Notes under the pieces: generated by a model
What the model was told of the DNA's origin: nothing
The model's input: only the letters and a program-made list of their open reading frames with translations
Database searches by the model: none
Shown: positions 5,960-14,485 of the stretch, piece after piece
How positions within the stretch are numbered: the stretch's first letter is position 1
Layout of the letters: the number at the start of each line of letters is the position of its first letter
Assembly (NCBI RefSeq): GCF_943371255.1
Contig: NZ_CALRUC010000002.1
Location: 38,222-102,221 of the forward strand
From: Ferrovibrio terrae_B
GTDB taxonomy: Bacteria > Pseudomonadota > Alphaproteobacteria > Ferrovibrionales > Ferrovibrionaceae
DNA: 64,000 bases
Direction: 5' to 3'
Made by a program: the position numbers and the translations under genes

Positions 5960-7435
5960 ATGACACATCCCAGCGGCAGCTTTTCCTTCGATCTCGTCAT
6001 TTTCGGCGCCACTGGCGACCTGTCGCTGCGCAAGCTGGTGCCGGCGCTGTATCACCGCGATGTCGCCGGCCAGCTCAATGACGATGTCCGGCTGTTTGCC
6101 GTCGCCCGCGGCGAAATGCCGGACGAAGAATTCCGCAGCCTCGCACGCGGCGCGCTGGATCGTCATCTCGATGCCAAGGATTTCAGCGAGGCCGCCGTCG
6201 AGCGTTTCGTGTCCCGTTTCCGCTATCTCAGCCTCGATGCGGAAACCCCTGCCGACTATGCCGCGCTGGCAAAAGCTCTAAATGGCGGCACGGAGCGCGT
6301 GCTGGTGTTCTATCTCGCCATGGCGCCGCGCTTCTTCGGCCCGATCTGTACCCAGCTGGCGGCAGCCGGCCTGAACCGGCCGCAGGCCCGCGTCGTGCTG
6401 GAAAAGCCGATCGGCCATGATCTGGCCTCGGCGCGCGCGGTCAACGGCGCGGTGGCGGCGGCCTTCTCCGAGGACCGCGTCTTCCGCATCGATCACTATC
6501 TGGGCAAGGAAACCGTGCAGAACCTGATGGCGCTGCGCTTTGCCAATGCGCTGTTCGAGCCGGTCTGGCATCGCGGCGTGATCGACCATGTGCAGGTGAC
6601 GGTGGCCGAGAAGATCGGCGTCGAGGGCCGCGCCGGCTATTACGACCATGCCGGCGCGCTGCGCGACATGGTGCAGAATCATCTGCTGCAGTTGCTCTGC
6701 CTGGTGGCGATGGAGCCGCCGAATGCCTTTGCCGCCGATGCGGTGCGTGATGAAAAACTGAAGGTGCTGGAAGCGCTGCGCCCGCTCACCGATGGCACCA
6801 TCGGTGAAAAGACCGTGCGCGGCCAGTATGCGGCCGGTGCTGTCGATGGCGGCGCCGTGCCCGGCTATGGCGAGGAAATCGGGCGCGACGACAGCACCAC
6901 GGAAACCTTTGTCGTGGTCAAGGCCGAGGTCGAGACCTGGCGCTGGGCCGGCGTGCCATTCTATCTGCGCACCGGCAAGCGGCTGCCGGTGCGGCGCTCG
7001 GAGATCGTCGTGCAGTTCCGCCCGGTGCCGCATCTGATCTTCCCTGCGGCGGCGCGCGACGTGGTACCCAATCGTCTCGTCATCCGCCTGCAGCCCGACG
7101 AGGGCATCTCGCTGCATATGATGAGCAAGGTGCCGGGGCCGGGCGGCATGCGGCTGCGCACCGCGCCGCTCAATCTCAGCTTCGCCGAAACCTTCCAGGG
7201 CCGGCAGCCCGATGCCTATGAACGCCTGTTGATGGATGTGGTGCGCGGCAACCCGATGCTGTTCATGCGCAGCGACGAGGTCGATGCGGCCTGGCGCTGG
7301 ATCGAACCGATCCTGGCCGGCTGGCAGTCGCAAAGCGATCGGCCCAAGCCCTATACGGCCGGCAGCTGGGGGCCATCGGCGGCGATTGGCCTGATCGAAC
7401 GCGACGGCCGCACCTGGCACGAAGACATGCGCTGA
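5960..7435 (+). CDS. zwf: Glucose-6-phosphate 1-dehydrogenase
   Basis: A 491-residue, full-length enzyme that oxidises glucose 6-phosphate to 6-phosphogluconolactone and feeds the pentose phosphate or Entner-Doudoroff route. The N-terminal Rossmann motif GATGDLSLRKL is at about 16-26, and the active-site RIDHYLGKE is at about 176-184. ATG 5960 gives an N-terminus at the usual distance from the dinucleotide motif. The stop overlaps the start of regB by one base (TGATG), so sugar oxidation and the redox sensor are probably co-transcribed. Confidence 0.95.
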   Translation: MTHPSGSFSFDLVIFGATGDLSLRKLVPALYHRDVAGQLNDDVRLFAVARGEMPDEEFRSLARGALDRHLDAKDFSEAAVERFVSRFRYLSLDAETPADYAALAKALNGGTERVLVFYLAMAPRFFGPICTQLAAAGLNRPQARVVLEKPIGHDLASARAVNGAVAAAFSEDRVFRIDHYLGKETVQNLMALRFANALFEPVWHRGVIDHVQVTVAEKIGVEGRAGYYDHAGALRDMVQNHLLQLLCLVAMEPPNAFAADAVRDEKLKVLEALRPLTDGTIGEKTVRGQYAAGAVDGGAVPGYGEEIGRDDSTTETFVVVKAEVETWRWAGVPFYLRTGKRLPVRRSEIVVQFRPVPHLIFPAAARDVVPNRLVIRLQPDEGISLHMMSKVPGPGGMRLRTAPLNLSFAETFQGRQPDAYERLLMDVVRGNPMLFMRSDEVDAAWRWIEPILAGWQSQSDRPKPYTAGSWGPSAAIGLIERDGRTWHEDMR

Positions 7436-8745
7436 TGGCCGCTCTGCTGGACCGCCTGCGCGACCGCCTCGGCCCGCATCTGAGCGCGGCCGATGATCCG
7501 GCCGGCCGCGTGCGCCTGCAGACCCTGGTGCTGTTGCGCTGGATCGCCATCATCGGCCAGCTGCTGGCCATCCTGTTTGTGCATTTCGGGCTGAACTTCA
7601 AACTGCCGCTGCTGCCGGCGCTGGCGGTGGTCGGCATTTCCGCACTGCTCAACATCGTCCTCTTCATCATCTACCCGACCGCCAAGCGACTGAGCGAGAA
7701 GGGGGCAGCGGGTTATCTTGCCTTCGACCAGATCCAGCTCTGCATCCTGCTGTTCCTCACCGGCGGCATCGACAATCCCTTCACCGTGCTGATCCTGGTG
7801 CCGGTCACGGTCTCGGCCACCATTCTCACCCTGCGTTCCACGGTGGTGCTGGGGCTGCTGGCCTTCGTGCTCACCACGCTGATGACGATCTACCACCTGC
7901 CGCTGCCCTGGGGCGACCATGCCGAAGTGCTGCAGCCGCCGCTGCTGCAATGGGGCAATCTCATCGCCCTGGTGCTGGGCACGCTGTTCATCGCCGCTTA
8001 TGCCTGGCAGGTGGCGGAGGAAGCCCGGCGCATGTCGGATGCGCTGGCAGCCACGCAGATGGCACTGGCGCGCGAGCAGCAGGTCTCGGCGCTGGGCGGT
8101 CTGGCCGCCGCGGCGGCCCATGAACTGGGTTCGCCGCTGGGCACCATTGCCGTTGTGGTGAAGGAAATCGGACGTGAACTGGCGGCTGACAATCCGCTGG
8201 CGGAAGATATCGCGCTGCTGCAGAGCCAGGTCGAACGCTGCCGCGACATTCTGGCGCGTCTGTCGCGCCGTCCCTCGGCCACCTCCGACCCGGAAGCCTT
8301 CTCTGATCTCGGTATTGCCAACATGATGGAGGTGGTGGCAATGCCCTGGCGCCGCGAGGGCATTGCCTTTGCCGTGCAGCTGATCGGCACTGGCACGCCG
8401 CCGGTTTTGCCGCGCCGGCCCGAAATCCTGCATGGACTGGGCAACCTGCTGCAAAACGCCATGGAGTTCGCCCGCGCCAGTGTCGATATCGAGGTGGACT
8501 GGGACGACAAAACCATCCGTCTGCGTATTCTTGACGATGGCCCCGGCCTGAACGTGGATATCCTCTCGGCCTTGGGCGAGCCCTATGTGACCAGCCGGCC
8601 TGACAGCGGCGGCATGGGCCTGGGCGTCTTCATCGCCATGAACCTGCTGCGCCGCAGCGGAGCATCGGTCGCCTTTGCCAACCGGCCGGGTGGCAGCGGC
8701 ACCCAGGTGGCGGTCAGCTGGCCACGCGACCTGACGGCAAAATAG
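7435..8745 (+). CDS. regB: Redox sensor histidine kinase RegB/PrrB/ActS
   Basis: A 436-residue inner-membrane kinase. Six hydrophobic segments lie in the first 200 residues. The quinone-sensing motif GGIDNPF is at about 110-116. The H-box has the phospho-accepting His at about 229 (AAAHELGSPL), and Cys about 269 (VERCRDIL) corresponds to the redox-active cysteine of RegB. The ATP-binding domain has NLLQNAMEFA and DDGPGL, then GGMGLGVFI. RegB responds to respiratory quinone and redox state and phosphorylates RegA, which here follows after 55 bases. Its coupling to zwf suggests redox balance linked to NADPH supply (inference). Confidence 0.92.
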   Translation: MAALLDRLRDRLGPHLSAADDPAGRVRLQTLVLLRWIAIIGQLLAILFVHFGLNFKLPLLPALAVVGISALLNIVLFIIYPTAKRLSEKGAAGYLAFDQIQLCILLFLTGGIDNPFTVLILVPVTVSATILTLRSTVVLGLLAFVLTTLMTIYHLPLPWGDHAEVLQPPLLQWGNLIALVLGTLFIAAYAWQVAEEARRMSDALAATQMALAREQQVSALGGLAAAAAHELGSPLGTIAVVVKEIGRELAADNPLAEDIALLQSQVERCRDILARLSRRPSATSDPEAFSDLGIANMMEVVAMPWRREGIAFAVQLIGTGTPPVLPRRPEILHGLGNLLQNAMEFARASVDIEVDWDDKTIRLRILDDGPGLNVDILSALGEPYVTSRPDSGGMGLGVFIAMNLLRRSGASVAFANRPGGSGTQVAVSWPRDLTAK

Positions 8746-8757
8746 ACCGGAAACCGT

Positions 8758-8781
8758 GCGGGGGTTGCGCAGTGCCCCCGC
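8758..8781 (+). repeat. GC-rich stem-loop between regB and regA
   Basis: GCGGGGG and CCCCCGC form perfect 7-base arms around a 10-base loop in the regB-regA gap, 19 bases before the regA start. There is no U-run, so it is not a simple terminator. It could set the relative amounts of kinase and regulator mRNA or protect a processed end. Function inferred. Confidence 0.45.
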
Positions 8782-8800
8782 TGCGGTACATTCTGCCGCC

Positions 8801-9328
8801 ATGACCGATATGTCCCTGCTGATCGTCGATGACGATGAACCGCTGCGCATGCGTCTGGCGCGTGCGATGGAAAAGCGTGGTTATGTGGTGCAGACCGCTG
8901 AGTCTGTCGCAATTGGCATCCAGATGGCGCGGGCCAAGCCACCGGCCTATGCGGTCGTCGACCTCAAATTGGGCGATGGCAATGGCCTGGATGTTGTCAC
9001 CGCGATCCGCCAGGTGCGCCAGGATGCGCGCGTGGTGATGCTCACCGGCTATGGCAATATCGCCACCGCGGTTGCTGCCGTGAAGGCGGGGGCGGCCGAC
9101 TATCTGCCCAAACCGGCCGATGCCGATGATGTCGATCGCGCGCTGCGCGTCGGCAATGCGGCACATCCGGCACCGCCGGACGAGCCGATGTCGGCCGAGC
9201 GCGTGCGCTGGGAACATATCCAGCGCGTCTTCGAACTTTGCGACCGCAATGTGTCGGAGACGGCGCGCCGGCTGAAGATGCATCGCCGCACTCTGCAGCG
9301 CATCCTCGCCAAGCGTTCGCCGCAGTAG
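8801..9328 (+). CDS. regA: Redox response regulator RegA/PrrA/ActR
   Basis: A 175-residue response regulator. The receiver domain has the acidic pair (IVDDDEPLR), phospho-acceptor Asp at about 54 (VVDLKLGDGNG), the conserved Thr (MLTGYGNIATAV) and Lys (YLPKPAD). The C-terminal Fis-type helix-turn-helix (SETARRLKMHRRTLQRILAK) is the hallmark of the family. In other alphaproteobacteria RegA controls respiration, carbon fixation and related redox genes. ATG 8801 is used because the frame upstream of it covers the hairpin and lacks homology-like sequence. Confidence 0.93.
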   Translation: MTDMSLLIVDDDEPLRMRLARAMEKRGYVVQTAESVAIGIQMARAKPPAYAVVDLKLGDGNGLDVVTAIRQVRQDARVVMLTGYGNIATAVAAVKAGAADYLPKPADADDVDRALRVGNAAHPAPPDEPMSAERVRWEHIQRVFELCDRNVSETARRLKMHRRTLQRILAKRSPQ

Positions 9329-9347
9329 GCGTCATGCTGATCGGGCC

Positions 9348-10079
9348 ATGCTGATCGAAGAGGCGAGGCTGCCGCCGGGGCTCCGCGTTTACGCCATTGG
9401 CGATATTCATGGCCGGGTCGACCTGCTCGACCAGCTGCATGCCAAGATCGAAACCGATCTCGCGCCTTCTTCGGAATATGGCGCCCCTGAAAAAACCGTC
9501 ATTGTCTATCTGGGCGACTATATCGACCGCGGGCCGGATTCCCATGCGGTGATCGAGCGACTGACCCGCCCGCGCTTTCCCGGCGTCGAGATCGTCACGC
9601 TGCTCGGCAATCATGAAGCGATGCTGCTGGAATTCCTTGAGGCGCCCTATGGTGCCGCGCTGTGGCTGGCCAATGGCGGCGATGCCACCTTGCGCAGCTA
9701 CAAGGTCAAGATTCCCGGCTCCTTCGATGAATTTCTGCTGACCCAGCGCGCCCTGCTGGGCGTGCTGCCGCGCCACCACAAGCAGTTCCTGCTCGGTCTG
9801 CCGGTCCAGGTGCAGTATGGCGACTATCTGTTCGTACATGCCGGCATCAAGCCGGGCCTGCCGCTGGATCGCCAGAGTCGCGAAAATATGATCTGGATTC
9901 GCGGTGTCTTCCTCGATTCGGAAATCGACCACGGCATGATCGTGGTGCATGGCCATACCATCGTTCATGAGGTGGAGTGGCGACCCAATCGCATCGGTGT
10001 CGATACCGGGGCCTATACCACCGGCCGGCTGACCGCCCTGGTGCTGGACGGGGCCGGACGGCGCCTGCTGCACACCTGA
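9348..10079 (+). CDS. Metallophosphoesterase, PPP-type serine/threonine phosphatase-like
   Basis: A 243-residue member of the calcineurin-like superfamily with all metal-binding blocks: GDIHGR (about 18-23), GDYIDRGPDS (about 55-64), GNHEAM (about 88-93), a later VHAGIKPGLPL and a final VVHGHTIVHE. This is the pattern of bacterial PrpA/ApaH-like phosphatases. The substrate could be phosphoprotein or a dinucleotide such as Ap4A; sequence alone does not decide. It begins 19 bases after regA and may be in the same transcript. Confidence 0.85.
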   Translation: MLIEEARLPPGLRVYAIGDIHGRVDLLDQLHAKIETDLAPSSEYGAPEKTVIVYLGDYIDRGPDSHAVIERLTRPRFPGVEIVTLLGNHEAMLLEFLEAPYGAALWLANGGDATLRSYKVKIPGSFDEFLLTQRALLGVLPRHHKQFLLGLPVQVQYGDYLFVHAGIKPGLPLDRQSRENMIWIRGVFLDSEIDHGMIVVHGHTIVHEVEWRPNRIGVDTGAYTTGRLTALVLDGAGRRLLHT

Positions 10080-10140
10080 AACGCCGGGGGATAAACAGGG
10101 CGGGGCTGGCATTTGGGCCCTCGCCGGTGTATCGAAAGCC

Positions 10141-11595
10141 ATGTCCGATTTCGCCGCCGATCCTGCCGATTTCGCTGCTGCCCGCGTGCTGGTGGTGGGC
10201 GATGTGATGCTCGACCGCTTCGTCTATGGCGGCGTCGAGCGCATCTCGCCGGAAGCACCGATTCCGGTGATGCAGATCGAGCGCGAGATCGCCATGCCCG
10301 GCGGCGCCGGCAACGTGGCGCGCAACCTGGCGGCGCTGGGCGCCCGGGTCGCCCTGTTCGGCCTGGTCGGCGATGACGTGGCGGCCGACCAGCTGAACGA
10401 GGTGCTGGCGCTGGAGCCCGGCATCGAGGCGCAGCTGGTGGTCGACGAGACCTGGCACACCATCGAGAAGACCCGTTTCATCGGCAGCCGGCAGCAACTG
10501 CTGCGCGTCGATCGCGAAAGCCGCGGCAAGCCTTCCGACGATGCCGTCGATGCCCTGATCAAGGCTGCGCTTGAGGCGCTGGCCGACAATGCCGTTCTGG
10601 TGCTGTCGGATTACGCCAAGGGCGCCGTCAGCGACCGCGTGATCGCCAAGCTGATCAAGGCCGCCACCAAGGCCGGCAAGCCTGTGCTGGTGGACCCCAA
10701 GGGCAGCGATTATCGCCGCTATAAGGGCGCCACGCTGGTGACGCCCAATCGCGCCGAAGCCGCGTTGGCAACCGGAGAAAGCTGCGCCGATGATGCCAGC
10801 GCCGTTGCCGCCGCCCGCAAGCTGGTGACCGAGGCCGGCATCGCCAATGTGCTGGTCACGCGTGGCGCGGCCGGCATGACGCTGGTGCAGGGGCAGGAGC
10901 CGCCGCTGCATTTACAGGCCGAGGCGCGCGAAGTCTTTGATGTATCCGGCGCGGGCGATACCGTGGTGGCAACGATTGCCGCCGCCCTGGCCGTCGGCCG
11001 TTCGCTGCCGCAGGCGGCGCGGCTCGCCAATGCCGCCGCCGGCATTGTCGTCGCCAAGATCGGCACCGCCGTGGTGCATCCCGCTGAGCTGCGCCTTGCC
11101 CTGCATATGCCTGATCCGCATGGCATCGAGATCAAGATCGCTGCGCCGCAGCAGGCAGTCGAACGCGTGGCCCTGTGGCGCAGCCGCGGCGAACGCGTCG
11201 GTTTCACCAATGGCGTGTTCGACCTGCTGCATCCGGGCCATCTGGCGCTGCTGTCGGAAGTGCGCGCGCAATGCGACCGGCTGATCGTTGCGATCAATTC
11301 CGATGCCTCGGTGAAGAAACTGAAGGGTGACGCCCGTCCGGTGCAGGATGAACGCCATCGCGCCCAGGTTCTGGCGGCGCTGAGCCTGGTGGATATGGTA
11401 ATCGTGTTTGCCGATGATACGCCGATCCCGCTGCTGGGCCTGCTGAAGCCCGACCTTCTGGTCAAGGGCGGCGACTATTCGGTGGATCAGGTGGTGGGTG
11501 CCGATGTGGTGCGTGCCTATGGCGGCGAGGTAAAGGTCTCACGCCATGTCGCCGGCCAGAGCACCACGGCAACCATCAAGAAGCTGCAAAGCTGA
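10141..11595 (+). CDS. hldE: Bifunctional heptose-7-phosphate kinase / heptose-1-phosphate adenylyltransferase
   Basis: 484 residues combine two steps of ADP-heptose synthesis for the lipopolysaccharide inner core. The N-terminal ribokinase-type domain has GDVMLDRF near the start, the MPGGAGNVARNLAALG loop and the catalytic Asp at about 273 (SGAGDT). The C-terminal nucleotidyltransferase domain starts at about 350 with FTNGVFDLLHPGH (His about 364 and 367) and ends with VKGGDYSVDQVVG. Length and domain order match the usual fused enzyme. The next gene starts 4 bases after the stop. Confidence 0.94.
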   Translation: MSDFAADPADFAAARVLVVGDVMLDRFVYGGVERISPEAPIPVMQIEREIAMPGGAGNVARNLAALGARVALFGLVGDDVAADQLNEVLALEPGIEAQLVVDETWHTIEKTRFIGSRQQLLRVDRESRGKPSDDAVDALIKAALEALADNAVLVLSDYAKGAVSDRVIAKLIKAATKAGKPVLVDPKGSDYRRYKGATLVTPNRAEAALATGESCADDASAVAAARKLVTEAGIANVLVTRGAAGMTLVQGQEPPLHLQAEAREVFDVSGAGDTVVATIAAALAVGRSLPQAARLANAAAGIVVAKIGTAVVHPAELRLALHMPDPHGIEIKIAAPQQAVERVALWRSRGERVGFTNGVFDLLHPGHLALLSEVRAQCDRLIVAINSDASVKKLKGDARPVQDERHRAQVLAALSLVDMVIVFADDTPIPLLGLLKPDLLVKGGDYSVDQVVGADVVRAYGGEVKVSRHVAGQSTTATIKKLQS

Positions 11596-11599
11596 AGCC

Positions 11600-12760
11600 A
11601 TGACCAGCCAGCCTGATGTCGACGTCGCGATCCTCGGCGGCGGCATTGCCGGCCTCTGGCTGCTGGCGCGTCTCAGGCGCGCCGGTTACAGCGCCCTGCT
11701 GCTGGAAAATCATGCACTCGGCGCCGGCCAGACGCTTGCCTCGCAGGGCATCATCCATGGCGGCCTGAAATACGCCATCGACCTCAAGCTGAATGCCGAC
11801 AGTGCCGCACTGGCCGACATGCCGGCACGCTGGCGCGCCTGTCTGGATGGCAGTGGCGAGATCGACCTGCGCGCGGCCAAACTGGCCGCCGAGCGGCATC
11901 TGTTCTGGGCGCGCCGCACGCTGACCAGCCGCATCGCCGGATTCTTCGGCAGCAAGCTGGTGCGTGGCCGGGTCGATGCGCTGGCGCAAAACCAGTGGCC
12001 AGCAGTGCTGCAGGATGCCGATCATGTCGGTGCAGTCTACGCGCTGGATGAATGCGTGCTCGATGTGCCCGCGCTGCTGGCCGCGCTGGCGGCACTGGGC
12101 GAGGGCTGCATCAAGGCCGGGCAGGCAACGATTGCGCCGCAGGACAATCATGTGGCGCTGCAGGTCGCTGGCCGCCGCATCACCGCCGGCACACTGGTCT
12201 CCACCGCCGGCGCCGGCAACGAGGCGCTGCTGCCACAGCTCGGCCTGCCGCCGCAGTCGGCGCAGCGCCGGCCCCTGCAGATGCTGCTGGTCGATAACGC
12301 ACCCGGTCTGCTCTGGGCCCATTGCTTCGACACCAGCGACAAGCCGCGCGTCACCATCACCACGCATAGGAAGAATGATGGCGCGCTGGTCTGGTATGTC
12401 GGCGGGCTGCTGGCGGAAAACGGCGTGGCCCAGAGCGAGGCAGACCTGATCGCCGCCGCCCGACAGGAATTCGCCACCCTGCTGCCGAAGCTCGATTTTT
12501 CGCGCAGCCGCTTCGCAGGTTTCCGCGTCGATCGCGCCGAGGGCGCCACCGATGACGGCCGCAAGCCGGAAGGTCCGGTGCTCAAGCGCGTCGGCAACAT
12601 CATGCTGTCCTGGCCGACCAAGCTGGCGCTGGCGCCGCAACTGGCCGATCTGGTGCTGGCCGCCTTGCCGCCGGCGTCGGGCCGGGTGCAGCCGGCCTTC
12701 GGTGACTGGGCCGCGCCGCAGATTGCGCCGGCGCCCTGGGAGGTTGCGACATGGAGATGA
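11600..12760 (+). CDS. FAD-dependent oxidoreductase (DAO family)
   Basis: A 386-residue flavoprotein. The N-terminal dinucleotide-binding motif ILGGGIAGLWLL is followed by LLENHALGAGQTLASQG, typical of the DAO/glycine-oxidase fold. ISTAG-like VSTAGAGNEALL lies in the second half of the FAD domain. The SQGIIHGGLKY segment is like that of glycerol-3-phosphate- or 2-hydroxyglutarate-type dehydrogenases. The substrate is not clear. It overlaps the aldo/keto reductase start by 10 bases, so the two probably act in one pathway downstream of hldE. Confidence 0.75.
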   Translation: MTSQPDVDVAILGGGIAGLWLLARLRRAGYSALLLENHALGAGQTLASQGIIHGGLKYAIDLKLNADSAALADMPARWRACLDGSGEIDLRAAKLAAERHLFWARRTLTSRIAGFFGSKLVRGRVDALAQNQWPAVLQDADHVGAVYALDECVLDVPALLAALAALGEGCIKAGQATIAPQDNHVALQVAGRRITAGTLVSTAGAGNEALLPQLGLPPQSAQRRPLQMLLVDNAPGLLWAHCFDTSDKPRVTITTHRKNDGALVWYVGGLLAENGVAQSEADLIAAARQEFATLLPKLDFSRSRFAGFRVDRAEGATDDGRKPEGPVLKRVGNIMLSWPTKLALAPQLADLVLAALPPASGRVQPAFGDWAAPQIAPAPWEVATWR

Positions 12761-13515
12761 GATCGCTTGGCGCGACCGGCATCCAGGTCAGCCTGCTCGG
12801 GCTTGGCACGGTGAAGCTCGGCCGCAATGAAGGCGTGAAATATCCGCAGGGCTTCGACCTGCCCGATGATGCGGCGGTGACGGCCCTGCTCGAAACCGCG
12901 CGCGAGCTTGGCATCAATCTGGTCGACACCGCGCCAGCCTATGGCCTGAGCGAACAGCGGCTCGGCCAGTTGCTGCCCGGCCCGCGCAGCGACTGGGTGA
13001 TCGTCAGCAAGGCCGGCGAATATTTCGAACAGGGCGCCTCGCGGTTTGATTTCTCAGCCTCGGCCATCCGCGCTTCGGTGGAAAACAGCCTGCGGCTCCT
13101 GCGCACCGATTACCTCGATGCCGTGCTGCTGCATTCCGATGGCATCGACGAGGCCGGCGAGCGCTTCCTGCCGGCGGCCGAGATGCTGGCTGGGCTGAAG
13201 GCCAGGGGCCTGATCCGGGCTGGCGGCTTTTCCGGCAAGACCGTGGCCGGCGGCAACAGGATGCTGCCTCACATCGATATCCTGATGGCAACCTATAACC
13301 CGGGCTATACCGCCGAAGTGCCGCTGATCGCCGCCGCTGCCGGGCAGGGCAAAGGCGTGCTGGTGAAAAAGGCACTGGCCAGCGGCCATGCCGCCGACCC
13401 GGCCGCCGCGCTGAAGGCAGCCGCGACTTTGCCTGGTGTTTGCAGTATCGTGGTGGGCACGCTGTCGCCGGCGAATTTGCGCGCCAATGCTGCAGCCGTG
13501 GGGAGCCTAGCGTGA
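12751..13515 (+). CDS. Aldo/keto reductase
   Basis: A 254-residue TIM-barrel oxidoreductase using NAD(P)H. The tetrad is visible: Asp and Tyr in DTAPAYGLSE (about 52-61), Lys in VIVSKAGEY (about 88) and His in DAVLLHSDG (about 128). The C-terminal SIVVGTLSPANLRAN resembles the cofactor-binding end. It is shorter than typical 280-330-residue members but complete. It overlaps the preceding flavoprotein and shares GTGA with the next gene. Substrate unknown. Confidence 0.85.
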   Translation: MEMRSLGATGIQVSLLGLGTVKLGRNEGVKYPQGFDLPDDAAVTALLETARELGINLVDTAPAYGLSEQRLGQLLPGPRSDWVIVSKAGEYFEQGASRFDFSASAIRASVENSLRLLRTDYLDAVLLHSDGIDEAGERFLPAAEMLAGLKARGLIRAGGFSGKTVAGGNRMLPHIDILMATYNPGYTAEVPLIAAAAGQGKGVLVKKALASGHAADPAAALKAAATLPGVCSIVVGTLSPANLRANAAAVGSLA

Positions 13516-13958
13516 GCGATACAGACCAGCCGTCACAGCAGGATATGGCCGCCGCCGCCGAAGGGGAGTTCCTGGCCTTTGGCTGGGAGGCCGCGCAGAT
13601 CGAGTTGCCCGGTGCCGAACCCGGTGCGCCGCCGCGGGCGGGGTTCCGGCATGGCGATTTCGCCGCCATCGCCCTGCAGACCGGCTGGCTGGTGATCGCG
13701 CTGCCGGCCAGGCTTGTGCTCGGCACACTGCCATCAGCCTCGGCGGTGCGGCGTTTCGTGTCGAAATGCGTCAGCTTCCCGGCCCATCCCAATGGCGCTA
13801 TCATCGGCGCCGCGCGTCAGGCCATGCTGCAGGCGGTGGAAGAGGAACTGAGCCTGGCACGCCAGGCGGCCGATCTGCTCGAAGCCAAGATCGAAGACCT
13901 GATGGGCAGCATCGACGATATCCGCGCCAAGTCGATCCTATTCGGCCGCGACGATTAA
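13512..13958 (+). CDS. Hypothetical protein with C-terminal coiled coil
   Basis: 148 residues from GTG 13512, which overlaps the aldo/keto reductase stop. It has an acidic N-terminus, a middle segment (HGDFAAIALQTGWLVIALPARLV) and a long C-terminal amphipathic helix (EEELSLARQAADLLEAKIED). No family is recognised. Tight coupling to the two oxidoreductases suggests a shared operon. Confidence 0.6.
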   Translation: MSDTDQPSQQDMAAAAEGEFLAFGWEAAQIELPGAEPGAPPRAGFRHGDFAAIALQTGWLVIALPARLVLGTLPSASAVRRFVSKCVSFPAHPNGAIIGAARQAMLQAVEEELSLARQAADLLEAKIEDLMGSIDDIRAKSILFGRDD

Positions 13959-13990
13959 GATCGCGCCGCGCCTGCTCAGGAACGCCGTGC

Positions 13991-14485
13991 CTATGAACGG
14001 GGCGGCGGCCGCAGTGGCACTTCCTGCAGCGAGCGCACATAAACGCCCACCACCTGCGGCCCCTGCAGCTGGCGATTGATCTGGTAGACCAGGCGGCGCT
14101 TCAGCTGCTCGATATCCTGGTCAAACAGCCGGCCGTCTTTTCCCAGCGGTTCGCGGTTCAGCTCGATGATGATGGCGTTGTAGACGCGCGGCATCAGGTC
14201 ATCGACCTTGCGCGCATTCTCCACCGAGCCGCAGTCGACATTGAGCGTCATGATGACCTTGGAACCCGGCGGGCCGGCAATCGGCGCCGTCACCGCATCG
14301 ACCACCAGGATCGGGTTGTTGATCGGCGGCTTCTCGACCGGGGTATCGCTTTTCTTCTTCTTCTCTTTTTCCTGCGCATACGCGGCCACAGGCAGCAACA
14401 GGCTGCCGGCGGCCAGCAGGCCGAGCAGGCGGCGCCTCGGCAGCGAGGGTCGGTCGAGAGGGTTAATGGCGTTCCCGCGTGGCAT
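13991..14485 (-). CDS. Secreted FliL-like protein
   Basis: 164 residues; the start is taken at ATG 14485, which overlaps the end of prfC by 23 bases. The N-terminus LPRRRLLGLLAAGSLLLP with AYAQ is a signal peptide with a Tat-like twin arginine and an Ala-x-Ala-type cleavage site. The mature part has a Lys-rich linker, then a domain (VIMTLNVDCGS, ENARKVDDLMPRVYNAII, LKRRLVYQIN) with the layout of the FliL periplasmic domain. There is no membrane anchor other than the signal. No flagellar genes are nearby, so a flagellar role is uncertain. Confidence 0.6.
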   Translation of the reverse strand: MPRGNAINPLDRPSLPRRRLLGLLAAGSLLLPVAAYAQEKEKKKKSDTPVEKPPINNPILVVDAVTAPIAGPPGSKVIMTLNVDCGSVENARKVDDLMPRVYNAIIIELNREPLGKDGRLFDQDIEQLKRRLVYQINRQLQGPQVVGVYVRSLQEVPLRPPPRS

